Positions 1-7,497 are shown, counted from the first letter of the stretch. The stretch: 10,394 nt of DNA from Clostridia bacterium (GCA_017938055.1 JAGBCG010000087.1:1-10394); one strand, 5' to 3'. Made by a program: numbers and translations. Notes: generated from the letters alone by a model not told the origin.

Positions 1-1
1 A

Positions 2-799
2 AAAGATAAAAAGCTGCCTAAGCAAGATAATATTGTCTTTGAATATCACCATTAAGCAATAATTGATAAAGAATTTTTCGATAAAGCACAGGAACGGCTA
101 AGACATAATACAAAGGTGCATTACAGAGGTGTGCGTAAGTATAAAAATCCGTATACGGGCAGAATTTTTTGTGCAGATTGCGGCTCTCCCATGTTTTCCA
201 CTTCAAATCCAAAACGTCCCGACGGATATGTGTGCGGCAGCTATCATAGAAGAGGACTGTCTTCGGGGTGTACTTCTCACCATATACACAGAAAAAGACT
301 TGATGAGGAAGTAAAGGAGTTCATTTGCCAAGTGCGTGACAGCCTTAAAAATGAAATATCTGATTATAGCGTGTCGGGAAGTAAAAAGAGGGTGGAGGAT
401 AATAAGAAAAAAATTGAACGTCTTGAAAAGGATGCAGAAGAATATAAAAAGCGACTTGTTGATATTGCAAGAGCAAAGCTTGAAGAAACTGTTGCAGACC
501 CTGAAAATAAGGAAATTATAAATGAAACATATAAAAGGCTTGAAAACGAATTTCGTAATAAACTTAAGCTTGCGGAATCCCAAATGGTTTTTCTTGAAGA
601 GGACAGTGATAAAAGACGACAGATTAAAAAGAATATAGAGAGTATACTTGAAATCTTTGATAAAATTCTTAAAAAGAAAGAGTTTTCACAGGAGGATATA
701 TCACTTATTGTGGAAAAAATAACGGTAAGTGAAGATAAAATTGTAACACTATACCTCAAAAATAGTATTCGTGAGCTTGAAGCTGTTGTGAGTGGATAA
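2..799 (+). pseudogene. Large serine recombinase, C-terminal part, interrupted by a nonsense codon
   Basis: The reading frame is open from the left window edge, so the catalytic resolvase domain lies outside. Before the stop it ends in ...VFEYHH; an in-frame TAA at 53-55 follows, then AIIDKEFFDKAQERL. Members of this family normally read HHEAII here, so the stop most simply reflects GAA to TAA. Downstream the frame is intact: a recombinase zinc ribbon (in the 227-residue stretch starting at GTG 116: CADC at Cys19/Cys22, then Cys40 and Cys52), a long charged coiled-coil region (about residues 85-200), and the usual tail LIVEKITVSEDKIVTLYLKNSIRELE. These enzymes excise and integrate Tn4451/Tn5397-like elements. 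Translation from GTG 116 would give only a DNA-contacting fragment with no catalytic serine. I see no good ribosome binding site there. Family assignment is confident; loss of function is likely but rests on one base. Confidence 0.85.
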
Positions 800-855
800 A
801 TGAAATCTTGTGCAAGGCAATAGAATAGAAATATAAAATTAGATTAAAATTTGTA

Positions 856-884
856 TTGACAATATAAATTAATTGTGATATTAT
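856..884 (+). promoter_or_regulatory. Sigma-A-type promoter of the dehydrogenase-malic enzyme operon
   Basis: TTGACA at 856-861 and TATTAT at 879-884 are separated by exactly 17 bp. Transcription would begin near 891, leaving a leader of about 74 nt before the ATG at 965. It lies 57 bp downstream of the recombinase stop codon, so the metabolic operon has its own start independent of the mobile-element remnant. Confidence 0.8.
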
Positions 885-904
885 GTAGGTGTGCAGAGAA
901 TTTG

Positions 905-949
905 GAGTGCATTTATCTTTAAGGGATAAGTGTACTCTTTTTTATTTTT
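905..949 (+). terminator. Terminator-like hairpin inside the operon leader (possible attenuator)
   Basis: GAGTGCATTTATC (905-917) pairs with GATAAGTGTACTC (925-937) over 13 positions, two of them G-U, around a 7-nt loop. A T-rich run (938-949, broken by one A) follows immediately and leads straight into the AGGAGGAG ribosome binding site. Because it sits after the promoter at 856-884 and before the first gene, it can act as an attenuator of that promoter. It could equally stop transcripts arriving from the recombinase. Only a weak alternative pairing is visible (TGCA 892-895 with TGCA 908-911), so no clear antiterminator can be named. Confidence 0.65.
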
Positions 950-964
950 AAGGAGGAGAATAAA

Positions 965-2077
965 ATGGTAAAAACAAATGTAGTGGATTGGAAAACAATC
1001 ACGGATTTTGTGGTTGATGCGTTCGTGGGATACGGAATTCCCAGAGAGGATGCCGAAATTTGTGCGGATGTTCTTCTTGAATCCGATAAAAGAGGTATTG
1101 AATCACATGGTGTAAACCGTTTCAAGCCGATTTATCTTGACAGAATAAGAGATGGAATCCAGAATCCTATTACAAATTTTGAAATAATCAAAGAAACACC
1201 AACAACAGCAGTTGTAGATGGTCATGACGGTATGGGCCAGGTAATTGGTTATAAAGCAATGAAAATGGCAATTAACAAGGCAAAGGAATACGGCATGGGT
1301 ATGGTTGTAGTGCGTAATTCCTGCCATTATGGTATTGCCGGATATTATCCTTCAATGGCATGTAAAGAAGGCTGTATTGGTATGACAGGAACAAACGCAC
1401 GTCCCTCAGTTGCACCTACATTTGGCGTTGAGGGAATGTTTGGTACAAACCCTCTTACAATCGGTATACCTACAGATGAAGAATTTGATTTCCTTATTGA
1501 CTGTGCTTCATCAATTACACAAAACGGTAAAGTAGAATATTATGAGAGAATAAATAAAGACGTTGCTCCCGGAACCATTATTGGTTTAGATGGTGAACCT
1601 GTAGAAGGCGATGCCGGCAGAGCACTCAAGATGATTCGTAACGGTACAGCTGCTCTTACAACTCTTGGCGGTATAGGCGAAGCTCTTGGCGGATATAAGG
1701 GTTATGGCTATGCTATGGTAGTTGAGCTTCTTTCTGCAGTGCTTCAGGATGGTGCATATGGAAAAGCACTGGATGGTAAAGATGCAGATGGAAATAAAGT
1801 TCCTTATCATCTTGGACATTTCTTTATAGCTATTGATACAAACCACTTCTTAGGAGAAGATGTGTGCAGAAAGAAAGCAGGAGAAATTATCCGTGCAGTT
1901 CGTAATTCCAAGAAGGCTCCCGGACAGGAAAGAATCTATTCTGCAGGTGAAAAAGAACACCTTGTACGCCTTGCACGTAAAGACGGTGTTCCGATAAATG
2001 AATCAGTTCAGAAGGAAATAACCGCTGTTCGTGACGAGCTTGGTCTTACACAGTATAAGTTCCCATGGGAGGATTAA
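965..2077 (+). CDS. Ldh_2-family malate/L-lactate-type dehydrogenase
   Basis: This 370-residue NAD(P)-dependent 2-hydroxyacid oxidoreductase belongs to the malate/L-lactate dehydrogenase 2 family, unrelated in fold to classical Rossmann MDH/LDH. Visible family signatures are GIESHGVNRF (Ser47-His48-Gly49), NSCHYGIAGYY with the probable catalytic His121, GTNPLTIGIP (160-169), and LIDCASSITQNGK. Length is normal. The start is set by AGGAGGAG at 951-958, 6 nt before the ATG. The family also includes ureidoglycolate and 2,3-diketogulonate reductases, so sequence alone does not fix the substrate. The malic enzyme gene 6 nt downstream makes malate/oxaloacetate the best guess: cytoplasmic oxaloacetate reduction to malate that is then decarboxylated to pyruvate. 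Cofactor preference cannot be read reliably. Family very likely; substrate inferred. Confidence 0.88.
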   Translation: MVKTNVVDWKTITDFVVDAFVGYGIPREDAEICADVLLESDKRGIESHGVNRFKPIYLDRIRDGIQNPITNFEIIKETPTTAVVDGHDGMGQVIGYKAMKMAINKAKEYGMGMVVVRNSCHYGIAGYYPSMACKEGCIGMTGTNARPSVAPTFGVEGMFGTNPLTIGIPTDEEFDFLIDCASSITQNGKVEYYERINKDVAPGTIIGLDGEPVEGDAGRALKMIRNGTAALTTLGGIGEALGGYKGYGYAMVVELLSAVLQDGAYGKALDGKDADGNKVPYHLGHFFIAIDTNHFLGEDVCRKKAGEIIRAVRNSKKAPGQERIYSAGEKEHLVRLARKDGVPINESVQKEITAVRDELGLTQYKFPWED

Positions 2078-2083
2078 TCAATA

Positions 2084-3256
2084 ATGGATGTCAGACAAGA
2101 ATCATTAAAAAAGCATTATGAGTGGAAAGGAAAGATTGAGGTAATTTCCCGTACACCTATTAATACCAGAGAAGATCTTTCTTTGGCGTATACACCCGGC
2201 GTAGCAGAGCCATGTGTTGTAATAAGCAAGGATGTAGATAAATCATACGAGCTTACACGCCGTTCAAACCTTGTTGCAGTTGTAACCGACGGAACAGCAA
2301 TTCTGGGACTTGGAGATATTGGCCCTGAAGCAGGTATGCCGGTTATGGAAGGCAAATGTGCACTTTTTAAAGAATTTGCTGATGTTGACGCATTTCCGCT
2401 TTGCATAAAGTCCAAAGATGTAGATGAAATCGTGCGTACAATATATTTGCTTTCAGGAAGCTTCGGAGGAATAAATCTTGAAGATATTTCTGCACCTCGT
2501 TGCTTTGAAATAGAAAAGAAACTGAAAGAAATCTGTGACATTCCCGTCTTCCATGATGACCAGCATGGAACCGCTATTGTAGTTGCTGCGGCACTGATTA
2601 ATTCACTAAAGCTTGTTAAGAAGAACATTGGTGAAGTTAAAGTGGTAATTAACGGAGCAGGTTCGGCAGGTATTGCTATAGGAAAACACCTTATGAATAT
2701 TGGTGTGAAAAACCTGACTTTCTGCGATCGTCACGGAATTATTTGCGAAAATGACGCTAATAATAATGCAGCACAGGAAGAAATGGCTAAGGTGACAAAT
2801 CTTGAACATAAAAAGGGTAATCTTGCAGATGCTCTTGTTGGTGCGGATGTGTTTGTAGGCGTTTCAGCACCAAATCTTGTAAATGCTCAAATGGTAAAAT
2901 CCATGGCATCCGATGCAATTCTGTTCCCGATGGCTAATCCCACGCCTGAAATAATGCCTGATATAGCAAAGCAGGCAGGAGCAAGAGTTGTGGGAACAGG
3001 ACGTTCGGACTTTCCTAATCAGATAAATAATGTTTTGGCGTTCCCGGGTATATTCCGTGGAGCACTCGATTGCAGAGCAAGCTGCATAAATGAGGAAATG
3101 AAGGTTGCAACAAGCTATGCGTTGGCATCACTCATTCCTGATGATGAAATATCTGAGATAAATATTATTGTTTCAGCACTTGATAAAAGAGTAGCTAAGG
3201 CAGTTGCAGAAGCTGTCATAAAAACAGCTAAAGAAACAGGAGTAGCAAGAATATAA
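2084..3256 (+). CDS. Malic enzyme, short bacterial form (oxaloacetate-decarboxylating)
   Basis: Catalyses oxidative decarboxylation of malate to pyruvate and CO2 with NAD(P)+ and a divalent metal in the cytoplasm. The 390 residues match the short bacterial type lacking a C-terminal phosphotransacetylase-like domain. Visible are AYTPGVAEPC with the catalytic Tyr36, GLGDIGPEAGMPVMEGK with catalytic Lys91, metal ligands in NLEDI (Glu133/Asp134) and FHDDQHGTA (Asp158/Asp159), the dinucleotide loop GAGSAG (191-196), SAPNLV, and FPMANPTPE. Asp215 lies after the second Rossmann strand; this does not by itself decide NAD versus NADP. The gap to the upstream stop is only 6 nt and the ribosome binding site GGGAGG (2067-2072) lies in the last codons of the dehydrogenase, so the two are cotranscribed and probably translationally coupled. 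A terminator follows at 3297-3332. Confidence 0.95.
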   Translation: MDVRQESLKKHYEWKGKIEVISRTPINTREDLSLAYTPGVAEPCVVISKDVDKSYELTRRSNLVAVVTDGTAILGLGDIGPEAGMPVMEGKCALFKEFADVDAFPLCIKSKDVDEIVRTIYLLSGSFGGINLEDISAPRCFEIEKKLKEICDIPVFHDDQHGTAIVVAAALINSLKLVKKNIGEVKVVINGAGSAGIAIGKHLMNIGVKNLTFCDRHGIICENDANNNAAQEEMAKVTNLEHKKGNLADALVGADVFVGVSAPNLVNAQMVKSMASDAILFPMANPTPEIMPDIAKQAGARVVGTGRSDFPNQINNVLAFPGIFRGALDCRASCINEEMKVATSYALASLIPDDEISEINIIVSALDKRVAKAVAEAVIKTAKETGVARI

Positions 3257-3296
3257 GAAAGAAAAGTTTCTTATAACACGCCAGCAATATGAGTAC

Positions 3297-3332
3297 AAAA
3301 AGATAATTCTCAATAAAGAGAGTTGTCTTTTT
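3297..3332 (+). terminator. Rho-independent terminator of the malate operon
   Basis: AAAAAGATAATTCTC (3297-3311) pairs with GAGAGTTGTCTTTTT (3318-3332) over 15 positions, two being G-U, with a 6-nt AATAAA loop. The 3' arm ends in five T and is followed by GTTTGTT. It lies 40 bp after the malic enzyme stop. A second, weaker AT-only hairpin (TAAACATT 3395-3402 with AATGTTTA 3421-3428, then T6 at 3432-3437) may serve as backup before the next promoter. Confidence 0.8.
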
Positions 3333-3465
3333 GTTTGTTGGCACTGAAACAAAAAAATATTTTATGTTGCAATAATTGGAAAATAAAGTGATCATAAACA
3401 TTATGTCTGTTATATTGAGCAATGTTTAATATTTTTTAAAAATTCAATTAAAAGTGTCTGTAAAG

Positions 3466-3494
3466 TTGACTTTTTGTTATTTATATGATATGAT
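3466..3494 (+). promoter_or_regulatory. Sigma-A-type promoter of hppA
   Basis: TTGACT (3466-3471) and TATGAT (3489-3494) are separated by 17 bp. The predicted start near 3501 leaves a short leader of about 45 nt to the ATG at 3545, with a consensus AGGAGG at 3533-3538. Confidence 0.75.
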
Positions 3495-3507
3495 AAAAAA
3501 ATAACAA
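3474..3507. repeat. Inverted repeat flanking the hppA -10 box (possible operator)
   Basis: TTGTTATTT (3474-3482) and AAATAACAA (3499-3507) are perfect 9-bp inverted copies with a 16-bp centre that contains the TATGAT -10 box. The half-site centres are 25 bp apart, a little over two helical turns. The half-sites resemble the TTGTTAA half-site of Rex redox repressor sites, but Rex sites use a 4-bp spacer, so I do not call Rex. The repeat is AT-rich and might be chance. Confidence 0.35.
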
Positions 3508-3544
3508 GTAAGATTTTATTTGAAAACACTTTAGGAGGATAAAA

Positions 3545-5629
3545 ATGGATAAACTACTTGTACTTTTTACTTTATCCGGCTCATTATTTGCATTGATATT
3601 TGCATTTATTACAGCACGCAAGGTAATAAAATTCCCTGAAGGAACTGAATTGATGAAGAAAATTTCTTTATCAATCAGATGTGGTGCTAATGCGTATCTT
3701 AAACGCCAATATAAAATAGCATTGGTGTTTTTTGGAATAATGTTTGTTGTATTGGGAGCAATGGCGTTTGCAGGATATCTTACGCCTTACGTTCCATTCG
3801 CCTTTGTTACGGGAGGCTTCTTTTCGGCGTTGTCGGGATTTGTTGGAATGAAAATTGCAACGCTTGCAAATTCCAGAACTGCAAATGCGTGTCAGGACGG
3901 ATTGAACAAAGGTTTACGTGTTGCTTTCTCATCAGGAAGCGTTATGGGATTTACCGTTGTAGGACTTGGCCTTTTGGATATATCTATATGGTTTTTCCTC
4001 TTGAAATTTGTATTTCAGCTTTCAAATGAGGCTATTACATCCTCAATGCTGACATTTGGTATGGGAGCTTCTTCTATGGCACTTTTTGCAAGAGTCGGCG
4101 GTGGCGTATTTACAAAAGCAGCTGACGTAGGTGCTGACCTTGTGGGAAAGGTTGAGGTAGGTATTCCCGAAGATGACCCACGAAATCCTGCAGTTATAGC
4201 AGATAATGTAGGTGACAATGTGGGTGATGTTGCAGGTATGGGTGCTGACCTTTATGAATCTTATGTTGGATCAATCATATCCGCATGTGCTCTTGGAGTT
4301 GCTGCATTACAAAGCATACAGGCAATGGCATTGCCTATGCTTCTTTCTGCGATTGGTGTTGTATGTTCAATTATAGGAACTTTCTTTGTAAGAACAAAAG
4401 AGGGTGCAAATCAAAAACAGCTTTTAAAGGCTTTATCCCGTGGAACTAATTTTTCGGCAGTTTCTATTGCAATTATATCATTGCCTTTAGTATATTTCAC
4501 ACTTGGTAAAGAAAACTGGACTATATATTTTGCAATTCTTGCAGGACTTGTGGCAGGTGTGCTTATCGGTCAGGCAACTGAATACTTTACATCTGATAGC
4601 TATAAGCCTACAAAAAATCTTGCAGCTACATCTGAAACCGGAACAGCTACAATTATAATAAGCGGTCTGTCTGTTGGTATGATTTCTACACTTGTTCCAA
4701 TAGTGATAGTTGCTGTATGTATACTTGTTGCATATTTTGTTTCAGGCGGAGCAAATGATTCCTCAATGGGACTTTATGGTATAGCTCTTGCGGCTGTTGG
4801 AATGCTTTCAACACTTGGTATTACATTAGCTACTGATGCATATGGCCCTGTTGCAGATAATGCAGGCGGTATAGCTGAAATGGCAGGTCTTGATAAAAAA
4901 GTAAGAGAACGTACAGATGCTCTTGACTCTCTTGGAAACACAACTGCTGCGACAGGAAAGGGCTTTGCAATAGGCTCTGCAGCACTTACAGCTCTTGCAC
5001 TTATGGCGTCATACATAGATAAAGTCAAAACTCTTGAGGGCGGTGCCCAGAAGATTGCAGATCTTAGTATAACTAATCCTACCGTTCTTGTTGGATTGTT
5101 CATTGGCTCATGTCTGCCCTTTGTGTTTGCGGCACTTACAATGAATTCAGTAGGACGTGCGGCACAAAGCGTAGTTAAAGAGGTTAGACGTCAGTTTAAA
5201 GAAATTAAGGGACTTATGACTGGTGAAGCAGAAGCAGACTATGAGAACTGTATTGACATTTGTACAAAAGCAAGTCTTAAGGAAATGATACTTCCTACAG
5301 TTATAGCGGTTATTGTTCCAATTATTGTAGGACTCGTTCTTGGCTGTGCGGGTGTTGTTGGAATGCTTGGAGGTGCAACTGTATCCGGATTCCTTCTGGC
5401 AGTATTTATGTCAAATTCAGGTGGTGCATGGGACAATGCGAAAAAGTATATTGAAAGTGGCGTTTACGGTGGAAAGGGATCTGATAATCATAAAGCTGCA
5501 GTAGTAGGTGATACTGTAGGTGACCCGTTTAAGGATACAGCAGGTCCGGCTATTAATATTCTCATAAAGCTTCTTTCAATGGTTTCAATAGTGTTTGCAG
5601 CTATTGTTGTAAACTTTTCGTTGTTGTAA
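3545..5629 (+). CDS. hppA: Membrane-bound K+-dependent ion-pumping pyrophosphatase
   Basis: Integral membrane protein (694 residues, full family length, about 16 membrane helices expected) that hydrolyses cytoplasmic PPi and exports Na+ and/or H+. Active-site motifs are complete: GIPEDDPRNPAVIADNVGD with the Asp pairs Asp220/224/228 and Asp235, then GGAWDNAKK (626-634), and HKAAVVGDTVGDPFKDTAGP with Asp656, Asp660, Lys663 and Asp664. The position that separates K+-dependent from K+-independent enzymes is Ala (GNTTAATGKG, Ala468, Gly471), so it should need K+. The helix-6 gate reads ADLYESY with Glu238 in the position used by Na+-pumping enzymes such as that of Thermotoga maritima; Na+ transport is therefore favoured, but some H+ pumps share it. 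It is monocistronic by its signals: own promoter (3466-3494), AGGAGG 6 nt before the ATG, and own terminator (5717-5764). Confidence 0.97.
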   Translation: MDKLLVLFTLSGSLFALIFAFITARKVIKFPEGTELMKKISLSIRCGANAYLKRQYKIALVFFGIMFVVLGAMAFAGYLTPYVPFAFVTGGFFSALSGFVGMKIATLANSRTANACQDGLNKGLRVAFSSGSVMGFTVVGLGLLDISIWFFLLKFVFQLSNEAITSSMLTFGMGASSMALFARVGGGVFTKAADVGADLVGKVEVGIPEDDPRNPAVIADNVGDNVGDVAGMGADLYESYVGSIISACALGVAALQSIQAMALPMLLSAIGVVCSIIGTFFVRTKEGANQKQLLKALSRGTNFSAVSIAIISLPLVYFTLGKENWTIYFAILAGLVAGVLIGQATEYFTSDSYKPTKNLAATSETGTATIIISGLSVGMISTLVPIVIVAVCILVAYFVSGGANDSSMGLYGIALAAVGMLSTLGITLATDAYGPVADNAGGIAEMAGLDKKVRERTDALDSLGNTTAATGKGFAIGSAALTALALMASYIDKVKTLEGGAQKIADLSITNPTVLVGLFIGSCLPFVFAALTMNSVGRAAQSVVKEVRRQFKEIKGLMTGEAEADYENCIDICTKASLKEMILPTVIAVIVPIIVGLVLGCAGVVGMLGGATVSGFLLAVFMSNSGGAWDNAKKYIESGVYGGKGSDNHKAAVVGDTVGDPFKDTAGPAINILIKLLSMVSIVFAAIVVNFSLL

Positions 5630-5716
5630 TAAATAAGTTCAATATAAATATTTGGTTTGAGGAAACAAAAAGAAGTTTAGCTTAGGTTGCTTCTTTCTTA
5701 GAACCTGAACGCATAA

Positions 5717-5764
5717 TGTCAGCATTGTTAATGTTTTATGAGCAATGCTGACAATATATTTTTT
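5717..5764 (+). terminator. Rho-independent terminator of hppA
   Basis: TGTCAGCATTG (5717-5727) and CAATGCTGACA (5743-5753) are perfect 11-bp inverted copies, extendable inward by a U-G and a U-A pair, and are followed by ATATA and T6 (5759-5764). It lies about 90 bp after the hppA stop. A weaker hairpin just upstream (AAAGAAG 5669-5675 with CTTCTTT 5690-5696) has no good T run. Confidence 0.8.
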
Positions 5765-5789
5765 GTCCTTACTTTACGTGAACTATTGC

Positions 5790-5985
5790 GTTGCATAAGC
5801 AACAAAATGAATTGCCTGACGGCATGAATTGAAAATAAAAATTTTCATGAATTGAGCCTTGTGGCTCATGAATTGCACTTCGTGCATTGAAAGGCAATTC
5901 AATTCATGGAGCGAAGCGAGAATTCATGGCAGAGCCAATTCATGACAACGAAGTTGTCAATTCATTAAACTTGGTTTGTGTTTAA
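5790..5985. repeat. Array of small hairpins punctuated by ATGAATT heptamers that flip orientation halfway
   Basis: Eight copies of one heptamer occur: ATGAATT at 5807, 5824, 5847 and 5868, then its reverse complement AATTCAT at 5901, 5921, 5937 and 5959. Almost every segment between copies is a short inverted repeat: GCC/GGC (5814-5823), GAAAAT/ATTTTC (5831-5846), GAGCC/GGCTC (5854-5867), GCAC/GTGC (5875-5885), ATTGAA/TTCAAT (5886-5903), GGC/GCC (5928-5936), GACAAC/GTTGTC (5944-5958). The segment 5908-5920 is only weakly paired. GTTGC/GCAAC (5790-5803) and TTAAAC/GTTTAA (5965-5985) flank the block. Folded as a whole, heptamers 1-8, 2-7, 3-6 and 4-5 could nest as stems with side hairpins. No ORF of note is present. 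This is the main content of the 440-bp gap 5630-6069, in which I found no confident malQ promoter. Function is unknown; a non-coding repeat family or a structured 5' leader are both possible. Confidence 0.85.
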
Positions 5986-6069
5986 ACCTTTTGTGTTGCA
6001 CATATAGGTTTTTGAACATATTGAAACATAGCCGTTGATTTAGATTTTTGTGATAGGGGAGAATGATGA

Positions 6070-7497
6070 ATGGAACGAAAAAGCGGAGTTTTAATGCATA
6101 TTTCGTCACTTTTTGGCGAGTATTCAATAGGAAGTTTCGGTGATGAAGCAAAATCTTTTGTTGATTTTTTGTGTGATGCTGGATTTTCATATTGGCAGGT
6201 GCTTCCTTTTTGTATGGCAGATGAATGTAATTCCCCTTATAAGTCATATTCCACATTCGGAGGCAATCCCTACTTTGTGGATTTGAGATTGCTGAATAAA
6301 AAAGGATTGATTACTGATGAAGAACTTGAGGAAAGTCGTCAGGATAATCCGTATTTGTGCGAATATGAACGGCTGCGCAGAACACGTGTAAAGCTTTTGA
6401 CACAAGCATCAAAACGGGTAAAAAACAAAGCCGAGATAGAAAATTTTATTGAAAACAATCCGTATCTTTCATATTTCTGCGAATTTATGGCAAGAAAAGC
6501 ATCAAATAATGAACTTCCTTGGTATGAATGGAAAAGCAATGAGATTGACAGCGAAGTTCTGTTTGCATGGAAATTTATTCAGTATGAATTTTTTTCTCAA
6601 TGGGCAGAAATTAAAAATTACGCTAATGGAAAAGGAATAAAGCTTTTAGGAGATATTCCAATTTATGTTTCACTTGATAGCTGTGATGTGTGGAGTAATA
6701 AAGAACAGTATTGTCTTGATAAAGACAATAGACCAACACATGTTGCAGGCGTTCCGCCGGATTATTTCAGTAAAGACGGTCAGCTTTGGGGAAATCCTTT
6801 GTATAACTGGAAGAAAATGAAAAAGGATGGATTTAAGTGGTGGTGTGACCGAATAAAGCATATGGGTACAATGTTTGATGCAATAAGAATAGACCATTTC
6901 AGAGGGATTGAGTCATATTGGTCAGTCCCCGCAAATGCAAAGACTGCAAGAGAGGGAAGCTGGCAGAAAGGTCCGGGTATGGAGCTTGTCAAAGCTGTAA
7001 AAAATGCAGCAGATAGTGTGGAAATTATTGCAGAGGACTTGGGAGATATTACTCCTGAAGTAGAAAAGCTTGTAAATAAAAGCGGATTTCCGGGGATGAG
7101 AGTGTTTCAGTTTGGATTTTTAGGGGATGGTGACAGCATCCATAAGCCTCATAATTATCCTCAAAACTGTGTTGCGTATACAGGAACACATGACAATAAT
7201 ACTCTTTTGGGTTATCTTTGGGAGCTTGATGATAATACAAGAAATAGAATGCTAAAATACTGTGGACATGTAGGCGATTGGGAAAGCGGCTGTGAAAGCA
7301 TTATAAGAACTATGTTTCAAAGTCATGCGGGACTTGTTATTTTACCTGTTCAGGATTTGCTAGGATACGGTTGTGATACAAGACTGAATACACCCGGAAA
7401 AGCTGACGGAAACTGGCAGTACAGAATAACAAAGGAACAGCTTGACAGTATTGACAGACAAAAGTATAGAAGCTTGAACAGTATGTATTCAAGATGA
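6070..7497 (+). CDS. malQ: 4-alpha-glucanotransferase (amylomaltase, GH77)
   Basis: Cytoplasmic enzyme that transfers alpha-1,4-glucan segments between maltodextrins, used in maltose/glycogen turnover. The 475 residues are slightly shorter than the common ~500. The N-terminus shows KSGVLMHISSLFGEYSIGSFG and YWQVLPF...SPYKSYSTFGGNPYFVDL. The catalytic triad is visible: nucleophile Asp275 in FDAIRIDHFRG, acid/base Glu322 in IAEDLGDITPEV, and Asp375 in YTGTHDNNT. The C-terminal signature GYGCDTRLNTPGKADGNWQYR is intact. The start at 6070 follows AGGGGAG (6055-6061); ATGs at 6063 and 6066 are out of frame. It stands alone: the hairpin array lies upstream and the truncated spoVT downstream, and I see no clear terminator in the 96 bp after its stop. 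Confidence 0.96.
   Translation: MERKSGVLMHISSLFGEYSIGSFGDEAKSFVDFLCDAGFSYWQVLPFCMADECNSPYKSYSTFGGNPYFVDLRLLNKKGLITDEELEESRQDNPYLCEYERLRRTRVKLLTQASKRVKNKAEIENFIENNPYLSYFCEFMARKASNNELPWYEWKSNEIDSEVLFAWKFIQYEFFSQWAEIKNYANGKGIKLLGDIPIYVSLDSCDVWSNKEQYCLDKDNRPTHVAGVPPDYFSKDGQLWGNPLYNWKKMKKDGFKWWCDRIKHMGTMFDAIRIDHFRGIESYWSVPANAKTAREGSWQKGPGMELVKAVKNAADSVEIIAEDLGDITPEVEKLVNKSGFPGMRVFQFGFLGDGDSIHKPHNYPQNCVAYTGTHDNNTLLGYLWELDDNTRNRMLKYCGHVGDWESGCESIIRTMFQSHAGLVILPVQDLLGYGCDTRLNTPGKADGNWQYRITKEQLDSIDRQKYRSLNSMYSR

Noticed and set aside
891..964. Known riboswitch in the malate operon leader
   Set aside because: Only about 14 nt precede the hairpin, too little for a recognised aptamer, and no known conserved core is visible.
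4774..5103. Antisense ORF inside hppA (and similar reverse-strand ORFs across the window)
   Set aside because: They lie opposite strongly recognised genes, lack ribosome binding sites, and their composition mirrors the sense codons.
5807..5965. CRISPR array
   Set aside because: The repeat is only 7 bp, it flips orientation, the spacers are palindromic and 9-26 bp long, and no cas gene is present.
5996..6024. TTGCAC-N17-TATTGA as the malQ promoter
   Set aside because: Each hexamer matches consensus at only three positions, no better than chance in this AT-rich gap.
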